NCBI GenBank assembly: GCA_017626655.1
Contig: JAGAIH010000478.1
Span: 1 to 46,274 of the forward strand
Direction of reading: 5' to 3'
DNA from: Clostridia bacterium
GTDB lineage: Bacteria > Bacillota_A > Clostridia > Oscillospirales > CAG-272
Length of the DNA stretch: 46,274 nucleotides
Below, one piece after another: positions 38,001 to 45,295 of the stretch. Both the position numbers and the translations under genes were made by a program. The notes under the pieces are model-generated. The model worked only from the letters and a program-made list of their open reading frames with translations. It did not search any database and was not told the origin of the DNA. Within the stretch, counting starts at the first letter, position 1. Each line of letters opens with the position of its first letter.

Positions 38001-38523
38001 CGGATACGCTGCCTGCAGGCATGATCTTCATAGAATACAGATTGGGACCATCGCATCCCATGGTGACGCGGATCGTATGCTTGCCTTGGGAAAAATTAAC
38101 TTGCGCATGCGACGAATCGCACCAGGTTCGCCAGCCGCGACCTGCGATTGTATTTTGCAAACGGATCGGCTCGCCGCCGTCCACGGAAATGTTATAGGTG
38201 CCTGTCTTATCAAGCCACCCGAAGGAGAAGCACAGATCATAATCCCCTGCCATCTCCACATTGATTTCAAATTCAAAAAAGTCCCCATTGCGTACACCGT
38301 CAAAATATGCGGGGCCCATGGATTTTTCAAGATAAAGATTGCCGCCGAAAGCGGTGCCCTTATCGTCATCGGTAAAAATCTCACCGAAGACGATTTCGGT
38401 AGTTTGTGAGCCGCTGACCGAAGTCGCGTCTTCCGCGATGACGGGCAGAACGGCGAAATTGCTCATGATGAGCAAAACGGCCAGAGTTGCTGCCAGAATT
38501 CGTTTAAAATTTAGCTTTTTCAT
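35050..38523 (-). CDS. Anchored GH99-like glycosidase with CBM6-like, beta-module and CBM9-like domains
   Basis: 1,157 residues, AAGGAG RBS, signal peptide cut near PVIAEDA (about residue 30). Order: CBM6-like domain (38-170; GPAYFDGVRNGDFFEFEI), two copies of an unnamed beta module (about 190-330 and 350-500; LYKWDTSYDKTLKGEPLA and LYKWDGNYSQSVKGQPLA), a GH71/GH99-like barrel (530-880; YVGIFYHTWHSAF, GVDVVFFDNTNG, Glu834 in TGWNEWQVG), a CBM9-like domain (890-1075), a T/P linker and an anchor (KKKGCKSS, hydrophobic stretch, LRKKK). Barrel and CBM9-like domain are paralogous to the lipoprotein at 18734-22000. It should cut an alpha-linked polysaccharide at the surface, by analogy with GH99/GH71. 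Confidence 0.85.
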   Translation of the reverse strand: MKKLNFKRILAATLAVLLIMSNFAVLPVIAEDATSVSGSQTTEIVFGEIFTDDDKGTAFGGNLYLEKSMGPAYFDGVRNGDFFEFEINVEMAGDYDLCFSFGWLDKTGTYNISVDGGEPIRLQNTIAGRGWRTWCDSSHAQVNFSQGKHTIRVTMGCDGPNLYSMKIMPAGSVSGGNNTNTVHDAALQDENSSAGAKVISSNAAIQFNCTATFFALDLASASWNNNIGSLRLSLYKWDTSYDKTLKGEPLASKDYIDFPDNTVLTFSFDDMEAGEYLLYIKNISVNSAEEVGSWGNEKPRENVRSYHADAISDFCPAVWLKYRSDAEAPFGPISDVDPNAVELAPSESDFYPWGDTVEYKMNADAKYGVQFKATKAFGGCEVFIPTVPTGDNTLTLSLYKWDGNYSQSVKGQPLAKAALSNVSRSSWATLSGEFAAGEYLFVVSGGTEGMTVAMVEQASDKANHYLYTSKAGISLVARTVGNAEVTVPTAPTAQDFITDDSVYWVGTDGLDRVLPNASETGEKREGKYVGIFYHTWHSAFAYRDVINVTELLKQYPEAKNDFYHPAWNGQTNCFWNEPLWGYYNNGIDRWVLRKQAELLADAGVDVVFFDNTNGTMNFIDAILTLCEVWAEARADGVKTPQISAMLNMYAYNETAIQIKELYDKIYSKGLYQDLWFYWEDKPLLLGYPEELKKLEGGKEAYEFFSYRPINPSYNENQELIKESDVSDRITFAPPAGFRRYTQWKWISVYPQEKMYLRGTKDVEEMCVCVAQNWSDKQGLTPMNAGDMVFGRGYTNKYGVNTSDEAVMAGLNIAEQWEYVLEVDPTFVYITGWNEWQVGRTTDMWGYPNALPDNATDGYSRDIEPSTGMLKDHFYNQMVSYIRKFKGMDSQPVSSGAVKVDSAASIDWSAVTPVYRAYEGNTLHRDYDGYKDYHYTNTTGRNDFVESRVTYDAENLYFMVKTAEDITPYTNKAWMRLFIDVVGVEDDKSWETFEYMLNRENPTADKATLERSTGGWNWEKAAEVAYTVSGDTMVVTIPRSALGIGEGDFTVNFKWSDNMQKDGDIMEFYVSGDVAPGERFKYSFTTLGAQAPGIETEPVESDTTVTPDTETPTEAPTDPTEPPKKKGCKSSVAVGGLVVVAVMGASALTLRKKKESEV

Positions 38524-38575
38524 ATGCGCTCCTTATGATGAAAGACAACCTTGAGCGTACAAGGTATGGAAGATG

Positions 38576-38616
38576 CGGCAAAAAAATGCAAAGGAGGGGG
38601 ACAAGCGTCCCCCTCC
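38576..38616 (-). terminator. Strong intergenic terminator between lipoprotein and GH99-like gene
   Basis: On the minus strand GGAGGGGGAC and GTCCCCCTCC form a perfect 10-bp stem with a 4-base loop, followed by TTTGCATTTTTTTG. It follows the lipoprotein gene at 38687-41257 and precedes the RBS of the anchored enzyme. It may end most transcripts and so give more of the binding protein than of the enzymes. Confidence 0.75.
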
Positions 38617-38686
38617 GAAAATGAATGTCATATGGAGTGTCAGAAGAAACAAATTCTCCAAACGTTTCCATTTAAGGAGATAGACG

Positions 38687-41257
38687 TTACTGAACGGGAT
38701 ATACGTACAATTCGTAAATGGAGAACCAGTAGTCAACGTTATCGTCGACGGCACTGCGAGTAATCTTGATATAGCGGCCGGTAGCACCGTTCATATCAAA
38801 TTCCAGCGTGAACGCAACAGGAGACATAGGCTTGCCCTCGCAGGCGCAAACCTCGGTATAATCCTCACCGTTTTCAGAAACGGAAATCGTGAAATCGCCC
38901 ATAGCGTTCTCCAGCAGGAGATAAATTTTATCCAGTGTATAAACCGCCTCAAGGTCAAGAATCAGATTTGCTTCACCCTTAGGCAGAGCGCACCAACGGG
39001 TGTTCTCATCACCGTCGTTTGCGTAAATCGCCTCGTGCTGGGGCTTCTCAACGCTGTCGGCGGAAATGGGCTTATTCAAAGCAATGCTTTCGGGCATGGG
39101 TTCAACGTATGTAAACTTGATGCCATACACGTTGGGACCGTCGGAGCCCATGACCACACGAACGGTATGCTCGCCCTCTGTCAAATTGATCTTGACAGGG
39201 CTGGAATCGCCCCATGCTCTCCAGTCTGTGCCGGGAATGGTGTTCACAATTTTGCCTGCCTCTGCGCCGTCCACGAGGATGGTGTACACACCGGTGTGAT
39301 CCAGCCAACCGAAGACCATGCAAACGTTGTAGTCGCCTGCTGTCTTTACGTTGATCTTAAACTCCATCCAGTCATTGGTGCGTACTCCGTCGAAGTATGC
39401 GGGACCAAGGTTCTTCTCAATGTGCAGGTTGCCGTCAAAGAGAGTACCCTTGTCAGCATCCTCGTAGATCTCACCGAATACGACCTGAGTGGATTCCTCA
39501 CCACTCACATCAATAATCGTTTCCTCGTCGGGATTCTCGGGTCTCTCAGCCTTTACTCCAACGGTAATAGTGGCAGCGAAAGCACCTTCCTTCAACTGAC
39601 CATTGACGTAGGTCTCCAAACCGGCAACAACATCGGTCGCAGGCCAAGCCGTAAAGCAACCGCTACCTGTCAGATACTCAATCTCATAATAAATGTCGCC
39701 GCCGATAAAGAGCTCAACGGGAATATCCATCACAAAGGTAGCGTTATCCTGATGGTTTTCGCCGGTGATTGCAAACAAAGGTTCGCCCGCAACAGTGGTT
39801 GCGTAGTCGGTGTTCCACTGCCAAACCTTGAAGGACCAGGTGTTGGTATTACCATCGGTGTAAGTAGCCAGATCCATGATGGTGACCTTTTTCAGGATAT
39901 TCTCACCAATCTGACCTCTCTGACCAAACTTCATGTCGGGGGCACCGCTGAAGGGCGCGCCGGCGGGATCACGGAGGCCAAGAATCAAGGTCTCATCCTT
40001 ATGGTAAGGAACAATGACCACCTTCAATTCTTCACGGAGACGAACCACAGTACCGTCCTCCAACATAGCCACGAAGCCAACGGTATGTACGCCGCTTTCC
40101 AGCTCTGACAGGGGAACCAGAATCTCAAAACGAGAAGCGTGCTCACCGCCGGCGGCCTTAACATCGTCTCCGGTATCAGCTGCAAAATCCTTGTAGATCA
40201 TCTTGTAGCTATCAATGTAATAGCCAAAGCTCGCAATGGACTGAGTAAATCCAATCCATCCGCGAAGCATCATAGAATCGCAAAGATCGTCCATACCGAA
40301 GGTGACTGTATTGTTCTGAGCGGTCAGCTTATCGCCCGCACCGCCGTCCTCGGGGAAATACATCTGGCCGTTCACATAGAAAGTGTCGAAGGAAAGATTG
40401 ACCTTCCCTGCTGCATCGGGCTCAACGTAAGGAGGATTGACCTTCAACTCATACGCTTCAGCTGCCTCGATCGAATGGAAGAAAGCGACATAGCTCACGT
40501 CTACGGAGCAGCCCTCAGGAAGCTCGTAGCGAGCGTAGGCAAGACCGTCAGGCTTATAGGGCTGACCGTTCTCGTCTAATTTGTAACCAGCCTCAATAGG
40601 ATCAAGTCGGAAGAAGGAAACGTGCTGGCCGTTATAAATGCCTGCATCGATCAGAGATTGGGTATCAAAAATTGCAAGATGCCATTCACCGTCAACAATC
40701 GCGGGCTGACGGAGCATAGAACCGTCATCAACAGGAGCAGTTCCGTGAGAACCAATGTAGAGCTGTACGTCTGCGCCAACTGCATCTGCGGTCCGATAAC
40801 GGATCACCACGTAGCGCGCACCCTTTACATTCGCAAAGGGATACCAATAGGGATCGGGTCCCTTGGGAACTACATGCAGGTATCCGTTGACAACCTCGGT
40901 AGCCTCAATCTCATTTGCGCCGGTCAGCGTATTCAAAGCTTCGGCATCAAATACGTTCACAGGCTCCATAGGATCCGCCGTGGTTTGCTCCTCGGTGGGA
41001 TCCTCAGGCTTATCGGTAGGAGTCTCAGGCTTGTCTGTAGGCGCCTCTGTGGGATCCTCAGGCTCAACAGTAGGAGCCTCGGTGGGATCGTCGGGCTCAG
41101 CAGTAGGAGCCTCGGTGGGATCGTCAGGCTCTACGGTAGGAGTCTCGACGGTGGTATCGCCAATCGTGGTGTCTTCGGGGTTCTTATCACCGGTACAAGC
41201 CACAGCGGTAATCACCAGAGCGAGCATGAGAATTGCGATCAAAAGCAGTTTCTTCAT
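38687..41257 (-). CDS. Carbohydrate-binding surface lipoprotein (no catalytic domain) with CBM6-like and F5/8C domains
   Basis: 856 residues, RBS AAAGGAAA, lipoprotein signal ending at Cys21 (ITAVAC), then a long PTEAPT-type linker (22-110). Beta-rich regions follow (110-270, 290-480). One copy of the unnamed beta module (about 490-600; VWQWNTDYATTVAGEPLF) is next, then a CBM6-like domain (610-745; GPAYFDGVRTNDWMEFKI) close to that of the next gene, and a C-terminal F5/8C domain (750-856; ALNKPISADSVE, DENTRWCALP). No glycosidase barrel is visible. I infer that it holds the polysaccharide at the surface for the enzymes downstream. It is first in its unit, right behind a strong promoter. Confidence 0.85.
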   Translation of the reverse strand: MKKLLLIAILMLALVITAVACTGDKNPEDTTIGDTTVETPTVEPDDPTEAPTAEPDDPTEAPTVEPEDPTEAPTDKPETPTDKPEDPTEEQTTADPMEPVNVFDAEALNTLTGANEIEATEVVNGYLHVVPKGPDPYWYPFANVKGARYVVIRYRTADAVGADVQLYIGSHGTAPVDDGSMLRQPAIVDGEWHLAIFDTQSLIDAGIYNGQHVSFFRLDPIEAGYKLDENGQPYKPDGLAYARYELPEGCSVDVSYVAFFHSIEAAEAYELKVNPPYVEPDAAGKVNLSFDTFYVNGQMYFPEDGGAGDKLTAQNNTVTFGMDDLCDSMMLRGWIGFTQSIASFGYYIDSYKMIYKDFAADTGDDVKAAGGEHASRFEILVPLSELESGVHTVGFVAMLEDGTVVRLREELKVVIVPYHKDETLILGLRDPAGAPFSGAPDMKFGQRGQIGENILKKVTIMDLATYTDGNTNTWSFKVWQWNTDYATTVAGEPLFAITGENHQDNATFVMDIPVELFIGGDIYYEIEYLTGSGCFTAWPATDVVAGLETYVNGQLKEGAFAATITVGVKAERPENPDEETIIDVSGEESTQVVFGEIYEDADKGTLFDGNLHIEKNLGPAYFDGVRTNDWMEFKINVKTAGDYNVCMVFGWLDHTGVYTILVDGAEAGKIVNTIPGTDWRAWGDSSPVKINLTEGEHTVRVVMGSDGPNVYGIKFTYVEPMPESIALNKPISADSVEKPQHEAIYANDGDENTRWCALPKGEANLILDLEAVYTLDKIYLLLENAMGDFTISVSENGEDYTEVCACEGKPMSPVAFTLEFDMNGATGRYIKITRSAVDDNVDYWFSIYELYVYPVQ

Positions 41258-41375
41258 GGGGGGATTTCCTTTCTTGATTTTTTTAGCTTCAGCTTACGCC
41301 GACCGCTTATAGTGTCGCTTCCTTTGATCAAAAAACTTTTGCGATATACGGCATGCAAAGCTTTAGCGTATATAT

Positions 41376-41440
41376 ATTATATCACGACATAATTTGCCCG
41401 TCAATCCAGTTTTTCTTGCCATTATTGTGTCGCCATTTTA
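41376..41440 (-). promoter_or_regulatory. Sigma-70 promoter plus upstream AraC-type operator (copy A)
   Basis: TTGACG (41404-41399), 17 bases, TATAAT (41381-41376), then a leader of about 115 bases to the lipoprotein start. Exactly 22 bases upstream of the -35 lies CGACAC (41432-41427) within GTAAAATGGCGACACAAT. The whole region aligns without gaps to 44111-44180 upstream of the GH123-like/AraC unit. A site just upstream of -35 fits activation by an AraC protein. Confidence 0.8.
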
Positions 41441-41599
41441 CTTTTTTACAGATTTATCTGTTACCCTTCGTGTATGTATAAAAAAGAAGGCTCCCGCCTC
41501 TTTCTCCGACGAGTTCGGAGTGTTGAAGCGAGAGTCTCTTCGTTTTCTTTTTTTATTTCAGGGACATAACTTTTGACTTCTTTCCATAATGATTTTGCA

Positions 41600-42388
41600 T
41601 CAGATTTGGTTACGTTGACGGTACTCGGTAGGACTGCATCCAATCAACTCCTTAAAATTATGATGGAAGGTAGCCAAGGAAGTGTATCCGCATTGAGTCA
41701 CAATATCCGCTATCTTGCTGTTGGTATTCTTCAAAAGATAGCAAGCGCGGTTGACCTTCGCGTTTCGGACGTAAGCCGTGTAAGGGATCCCAACCATGGT
41801 GCTGAATGCCCGTGATAAGTAAGAGGCGGAGTATCCAAGCTCCTCTGCCACGATCGTCAAGGCGCACGGCGTGTGAATGTTTTGCTCTACATAATACAGG
41901 ACTTCCCGAAGCATACGGTCTCGTCCCATCAGCTTCTCCTCTTGGGTAGGATCCAATTTCTCGTAGAAAAGAGCGCAAACACTGTACAGGAAACCCTTGA
42001 TCTTACTGATTGATGAGGATCTATCAATCCCTTTGAGGAGTTCCCAGTACACCGACGGAACATCATGGATCACGGGTGAGGTCAAGGGATACTGCTTGAA
42101 ACGAGAGGAAACCGTTCCGATCAGTTCAGGAGAAAAAATGCAAACTCCGGCAAGGCTTGTTTCGTCGGTTGATATACTGTGCAAAAAATTTGACTTCACA
42201 AGAAGCATATCTCCCTCTTTCAGCTCGTACTCCTCCTTTTCAACGCGCATCTTTATAGTACCCTCGTAAACAAGAATGAGTTCAAAGGTACGGTGCATAT
42301 GCATAGGAAAACTTAAACCATAGTAATACTCAAGCGAGAAATACTCCGGTCCGATATCATGATCCCAATCGTAAAAGAAATTATGCAT
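41600..42388 (-). CDS. AraC-family transcriptional regulator with cupin sensor
   Basis: 262 residues, excellent RBS (AAAGGAGG). An N-terminal cupin-type sensor (about 15-100; HMHRTFELILVYEG, LKEGDMLLVKSNFLHSI) is followed by two helix-turn-helix motifs (about 165-260; LTIVAEELGYSASYLSRAF and IADIVTQCGYTSLATFHHNF, ending GCSPTEYRQ). It starts 15 bases after the stop of the GH123-like gene, so both are on one message. The matching promoter-operators at 41376 and 44111 are the likely targets, giving autoregulation and control of the 41257-28889 unit. The inducer is presumably a sugar released from the substrate. Confidence 0.9.
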   Translation of the reverse strand: MHNFFYDWDHDIGPEYFSLEYYYGLSFPMHMHRTFELILVYEGTIKMRVEKEEYELKEGDMLLVKSNFLHSISTDETSLAGVCIFSPELIGTVSSRFKQYPLTSPVIHDVPSVYWELLKGIDRSSSISKIKGFLYSVCALFYEKLDPTQEEKLMGRDRMLREVLYYVEQNIHTPCALTIVAEELGYSASYLSRAFSTMVGIPYTAYVRNAKVNRACYLLKNTNSKIADIVTQCGYTSLATFHHNFKELIGCSPTEYRQRNQI

Positions 42389-42403
42389 GGTATCCTCCTT
42401 TCC

Positions 42404-43960
42404 TCAGCCAATGGCCTCCAGCAACTCTTGGCGGACGCTGTCCAGCGTCTCGGAGGAAAATTCATAATCATCGAAGGTGCGGCAGACCTTGTCGATGAGT
42501 GCCAGAGCCTGGGCCTTGTCTCGCTTACCCAGGATGTGGAGCAGCTCGTAGTCAATTGCACCTGCTCGTTGCAGGTGAGCACGGACGCCGTACCAGACCG
42601 TATCCCCCATGGGGTAAACCACGTGGCCGTTGCCTGCGGGGTAATTAAGCCCATCGGGATGGTAGTTGGTGTCGTAGCGGCCCTCGGGGTTGTGGACATG
42701 GTAACCCCAATGGAGGAAGCCGGGGGCATCGTACTTATAGCACATCCACATGGGCAGACGGCTGGCCGTCAGGGGCAGGTCGATGATGCGGTTCATACAG
42801 TAGCCTCCGGGGAAGCCGCAGGTGTAGATCCACATGGTCTCGCCGCAGGCCTGGAGACGCTTGTAGTCCTCGATGTACTTCTCAAACACCGCCTGCTTGA
42901 CCACCCAGACGTCGCAGGCACCCGCCAGCTCGGAGGATTCCACCGGATCGTTAATGATGACACCGGGGATGCATTTGCGGCAGATGCCCGACAGGGCGCG
43001 GTAGGTCAGGCTGTTGGGGAACTGGGGCTCGTCCACCAGGCACTGCATATAGTTCTTCTCCCAACCGTTGCGCTTGATGCACTCATAGGCGCGGGTGAAG
43101 TAGATCTTGAGCTGGCGGTAGCCCTCGATGGAGGAGGCGGTGATATTTCTGTCCCACAGAAGGAAGTGATCGGGGTCGTCCCAAACCTTGAAGCGGGCCA
43201 CGAAGCCGCCCATGATATATTTGAAGCCATGAGACAGAGCGCGGTTGCCAACCAATTCGGCGGCGGTGAAGTCGAAATCCACTACCTTCCCTTCCCCGTC
43301 GCGGATGGGTGAACCCGAGGGGATCATGAGGTAATCGTTGCGCATATCGATCTGGTTGTCCAGATAGCGATCCAATATCTCCATGTACTTATCGGAATAG
43401 GCCTCCACCTTGTGGTCGTTTGCCAAACGGCCGTAGTAGATCCAGTTGACCATATGGAACTCCGACTCCGGGAGGGCGGGGACACGGACGTTGTAGATCT
43501 TGACCGAAACGGGCACGGTCAGGGTCTCGTCACCCATACGGATGGTGAGGTCACTTGCAAACACACCAACGGGAGCATTGGCGGCCACGTTGATACGGAC
43601 ATAGAAAGCGGCTCTGCCCTCCTCTGTTTCCCCTTCGTCCAAAGGGCGGGTGATCTCGTAGACGTCGAAGGGTGCCTTGCGGGTGACGAAATGCTTGACC
43701 GATTCGTAATCGGTGGTGCAGAGCATCTTGGCGTCGCTGTTCAGGGGGACTGTGGCGGTCAGGAGTTGGTAGACCACGGCCTCACAGCCCTCCATGGCAA
43801 AGTCAGCGGTGATGGTCTCGCCGCCTTTCAGCGCGCAGTCGGTCAGCACCTGAAAGCAGACGTCAGCCCCACGGGGAGCATACAACTCGGCTCTATTGGG
43901 GCAAGTCAGCTCAGTGTCGGGATAAATCCATTGATTTTCAGAGAATACTTGGTATTTCAT
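42404..43960 (-). CDS. GH123-like (DUF4091) glycosidase, cytoplasmic
   Basis: The start is set at 43960 (MKYQVFSENQ, AAAGGA upstream); a longer frame adds 29 implausible residues. 518 residues without signal peptide. An N-terminal beta sandwich (about 20-160) is followed by a barrel of the DUF4091/GH123 catalytic type (about 165-500): EFHMVNWIYYGRLA, adjacent Asp310-Glu311 in CLVDEPQFPNS, then CGETMWIYTCGFPGGYCMNR and YDAPGFLHWGYH. In characterised GH123 enzymes a neighbouring Asp-Glu pair cuts beta-N-acetylgalactosaminides with substrate assistance. The family is broad, so that specificity is only a suggestion here. Confidence 0.82.
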   Translation of the reverse strand: MKYQVFSENQWIYPDTELTCPNRAELYAPRGADVCFQVLTDCALKGGETITADFAMEGCEAVVYQLLTATVPLNSDAKMLCTTDYESVKHFVTRKAPFDVYEITRPLDEGETEEGRAAFYVRINVAANAPVGVFASDLTIRMGDETLTVPVSVKIYNVRVPALPESEFHMVNWIYYGRLANDHKVEAYSDKYMEILDRYLDNQIDMRNDYLMIPSGSPIRDGEGKVVDFDFTAAELVGNRALSHGFKYIMGGFVARFKVWDDPDHFLLWDRNITASSIEGYRQLKIYFTRAYECIKRNGWEKNYMQCLVDEPQFPNSLTYRALSGICRKCIPGVIINDPVESSELAGACDVWVVKQAVFEKYIEDYKRLQACGETMWIYTCGFPGGYCMNRIIDLPLTASRLPMWMCYKYDAPGFLHWGYHVHNPEGRYDTNYHPDGLNYPAGNGHVVYPMGDTVWYGVRAHLQRAGAIDYELLHILGKRDKAQALALIDKVCRTFDDYEFSSETLDSVRQELLEAIG

Positions 43961-44037
43961 AGGCTGAATCCTTTCGTAGTGGATTTGTTGAAAAAATATC
44001 AAACGTATTGCTGTACAAATCAAGCTTCTTCTTACAC

Positions 44038-44066
44038 ATTGTAACATACTTTCGACTTGATTTCAA
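44038..44066 (-). promoter_or_regulatory. Proximal promoter of the GH123-like/AraC unit
   Basis: TTGAAA (44066-44061), a 17-base spacer ending in TATGT, and TACAAT (44043-44038), reading leftward, about 75 bases before the start codon. It is a good but not perfect match and would give a shorter leader than the distal promoter. Confidence 0.6.
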
Positions 44067-44110
44067 GATGTATCTTGTAAATGAAGCATTAGAATGACAA
44101 ATATATTTGT

Positions 44111-44180
44111 ATTATACCATGGCCAACATTGCTCGTCAATCCGGTTTATTTTGCAAAAATCGTGTCGATATTTTACCTTT
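44111..44180 (-). promoter_or_regulatory. Distal promoter plus AraC-type operator (copy B)
   Basis: TTGACG (44139-44134), 17 bases, TATAAT (44116-44111); 22 bases further upstream lies CGACAC (44167-44162) within GTAAAATATCGACACGAT. Every spacing equals that of copy A at 41376, and the alignment is gapless over about 75 bases. This points to common control of both minus-strand units. Confidence 0.78.
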
Positions 44181-44293
44181 TCAAAATTATATGCCATTCT
44201 TAATTTCATGCATAAATTGATAATTGATTGTATCAGAACGCCCCCGCCCCCGTCAAGCGTTACAGGGGGAAAAAGTATCGCTGAAAATTCATA

Positions 44294-44342
44294 GAGCCGA
44301 TTTGGTTGACAGAAAAACTGTCTTTCAAATCAGCTCTTTTTT
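44294..44342 (+). terminator. Rho-independent terminator on the plus strand
   Basis: GAGC-GATTTG pairs with CAAATC-GCTC around an inner GACAG/CTGTC stem, followed by TTTTTT. No coding region is visible upstream on the plus strand between 43961 and this point; that stretch holds the promoters of the opposite unit. Between here and 44525 there is only purine-rich, A-tract DNA. Confidence 0.65.
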
Positions 44343-44524
44343 CATGACATGACTGCAATACTTTTTCCTTTTTCCCTTGACGGCTTCGGTGGGTTTTGAT
44401 GGTGGGAAGGTGTAAAGAGAGAATGGAGGAAAAGAATAGGTTGTGAAAAAGTTGTAATAGATTGTAAAAATTGTGAAAACTTGGAATTGGTTGAAAAGAT
44501 GTGAAAGTGTTTAGGCTGGGTTGC

Positions 44525-44690
44525 TTGTTTTCGCTTTTAGAATCTGTTATAATGCAAGCACATAGAAAATCGTGTAGCAGTGACAAGCCGCGATTTCCGC
44601 ATAGGGACAGAGGTTGCACCAAGGGCGTAGTACGAATCCATCAGCCGTACTATGCCTTTTTTCTATGCTCAAAAAAGAAAAAGAAAGGAG
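44525..44690 (+). promoter_or_regulatory. Promoter, structured leader and attenuator-like terminator
   Basis: TTGTTT (44525-44530), 17 bases, TATAAT (44548-44553) preceded by TGT. A leader of about 70 nt contains an AAATCG/CGATTT stem. Then a strong terminator follows: GGCGTAGTACG with CGTACTATGCC and TTTTTT at 44657-44662. The RBS (AAAGGAG) and ATG at 44695 lie just beyond, so the terminator sits in the 5' leader, as in riboswitch or attenuator control. The motif GACAGAGGTTGCACC recalls the start of lysine riboswitches, but the rest is absent; I cannot name the class. Confidence 0.6.
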
Positions 44691-44694
44691 AAGA

Positions 44695-45201
44695 ATGACC
44701 ACATTCGATCATAAAACATTGGTGAGCGGAGAAGTCAACCTACCATAACAGAATAAGCTGATCGATTTTTCCCGCGGCCCGTGTATTCCCGAAATCAAGA
44801 AGGCAGGCGCCGACGAATGGGTGCGGTTTCCCAAGGAAAGTGACATAGATATTTTGGGATTGGTTCATACCGATCTCTGTGGCGTAACCTTCGCGCTTTG
44901 CTCCGAGTGGATTACCGAGACCGAAGAAAAGATACGGGAGCTTCCCACCGAAAACCCATCGTTTTTTGAAGTTGAGGAGTATGAGGAGATAGCGGACGAG
45001 TATTTGGAGTATTCCTTTTTACTCCTCTATAAAAACGGCTGGATCGCGACACACGCGAAGCGAACCCTCGCCGAACTTTACGCGGAAATTCCTTCCATAA
45101 CGAAAAAGCATACGTTGCATGAGTCAGAGACAAGCCGCAACGACAAATCATCCTATAGACTTCGCTGTGAATACAAAAAGAGACGCGAGATATGGGACTG
45201 A
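44695..45201 (+). pseudogene. Gene of unknown function with an early in-frame stop
   Basis: ATG with AAAGGAG RBS opens MTTFDHKTLVSGEVNLP, then TAA at 44746. The same frame continues without another stop for 150 codons (KLIDFSRGPCIPEIKKAGAD, ESDIDILGLVHTDLCGVTFA, YLEYSFLLLYKNGWIATHAK). The text reads as one protein of about 168 residues, acidic in the middle, with no signal or membrane segment. I do not recognise the family. A single nonsense change has probably inactivated it; re-initiation downstream is possible but no good start with RBS is seen. Confidence 0.65.
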
Positions 45202-45295
45202 ACCGGCGAATACAAGACAGGATAGCCAAGAACATTGTGTAAGCTCTTTCCCCTTTATTCTTACGAACGGTATTATTGTTTTTCGGAGGTAACCA

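Noticed and set aside
44557..44640. Lysine riboswitch
   Set aside because: Only one short segment (GACAGAGGTTGCACC) recalls the start of that class; the remaining helices are missing, so only a generic attenuator is claimed.
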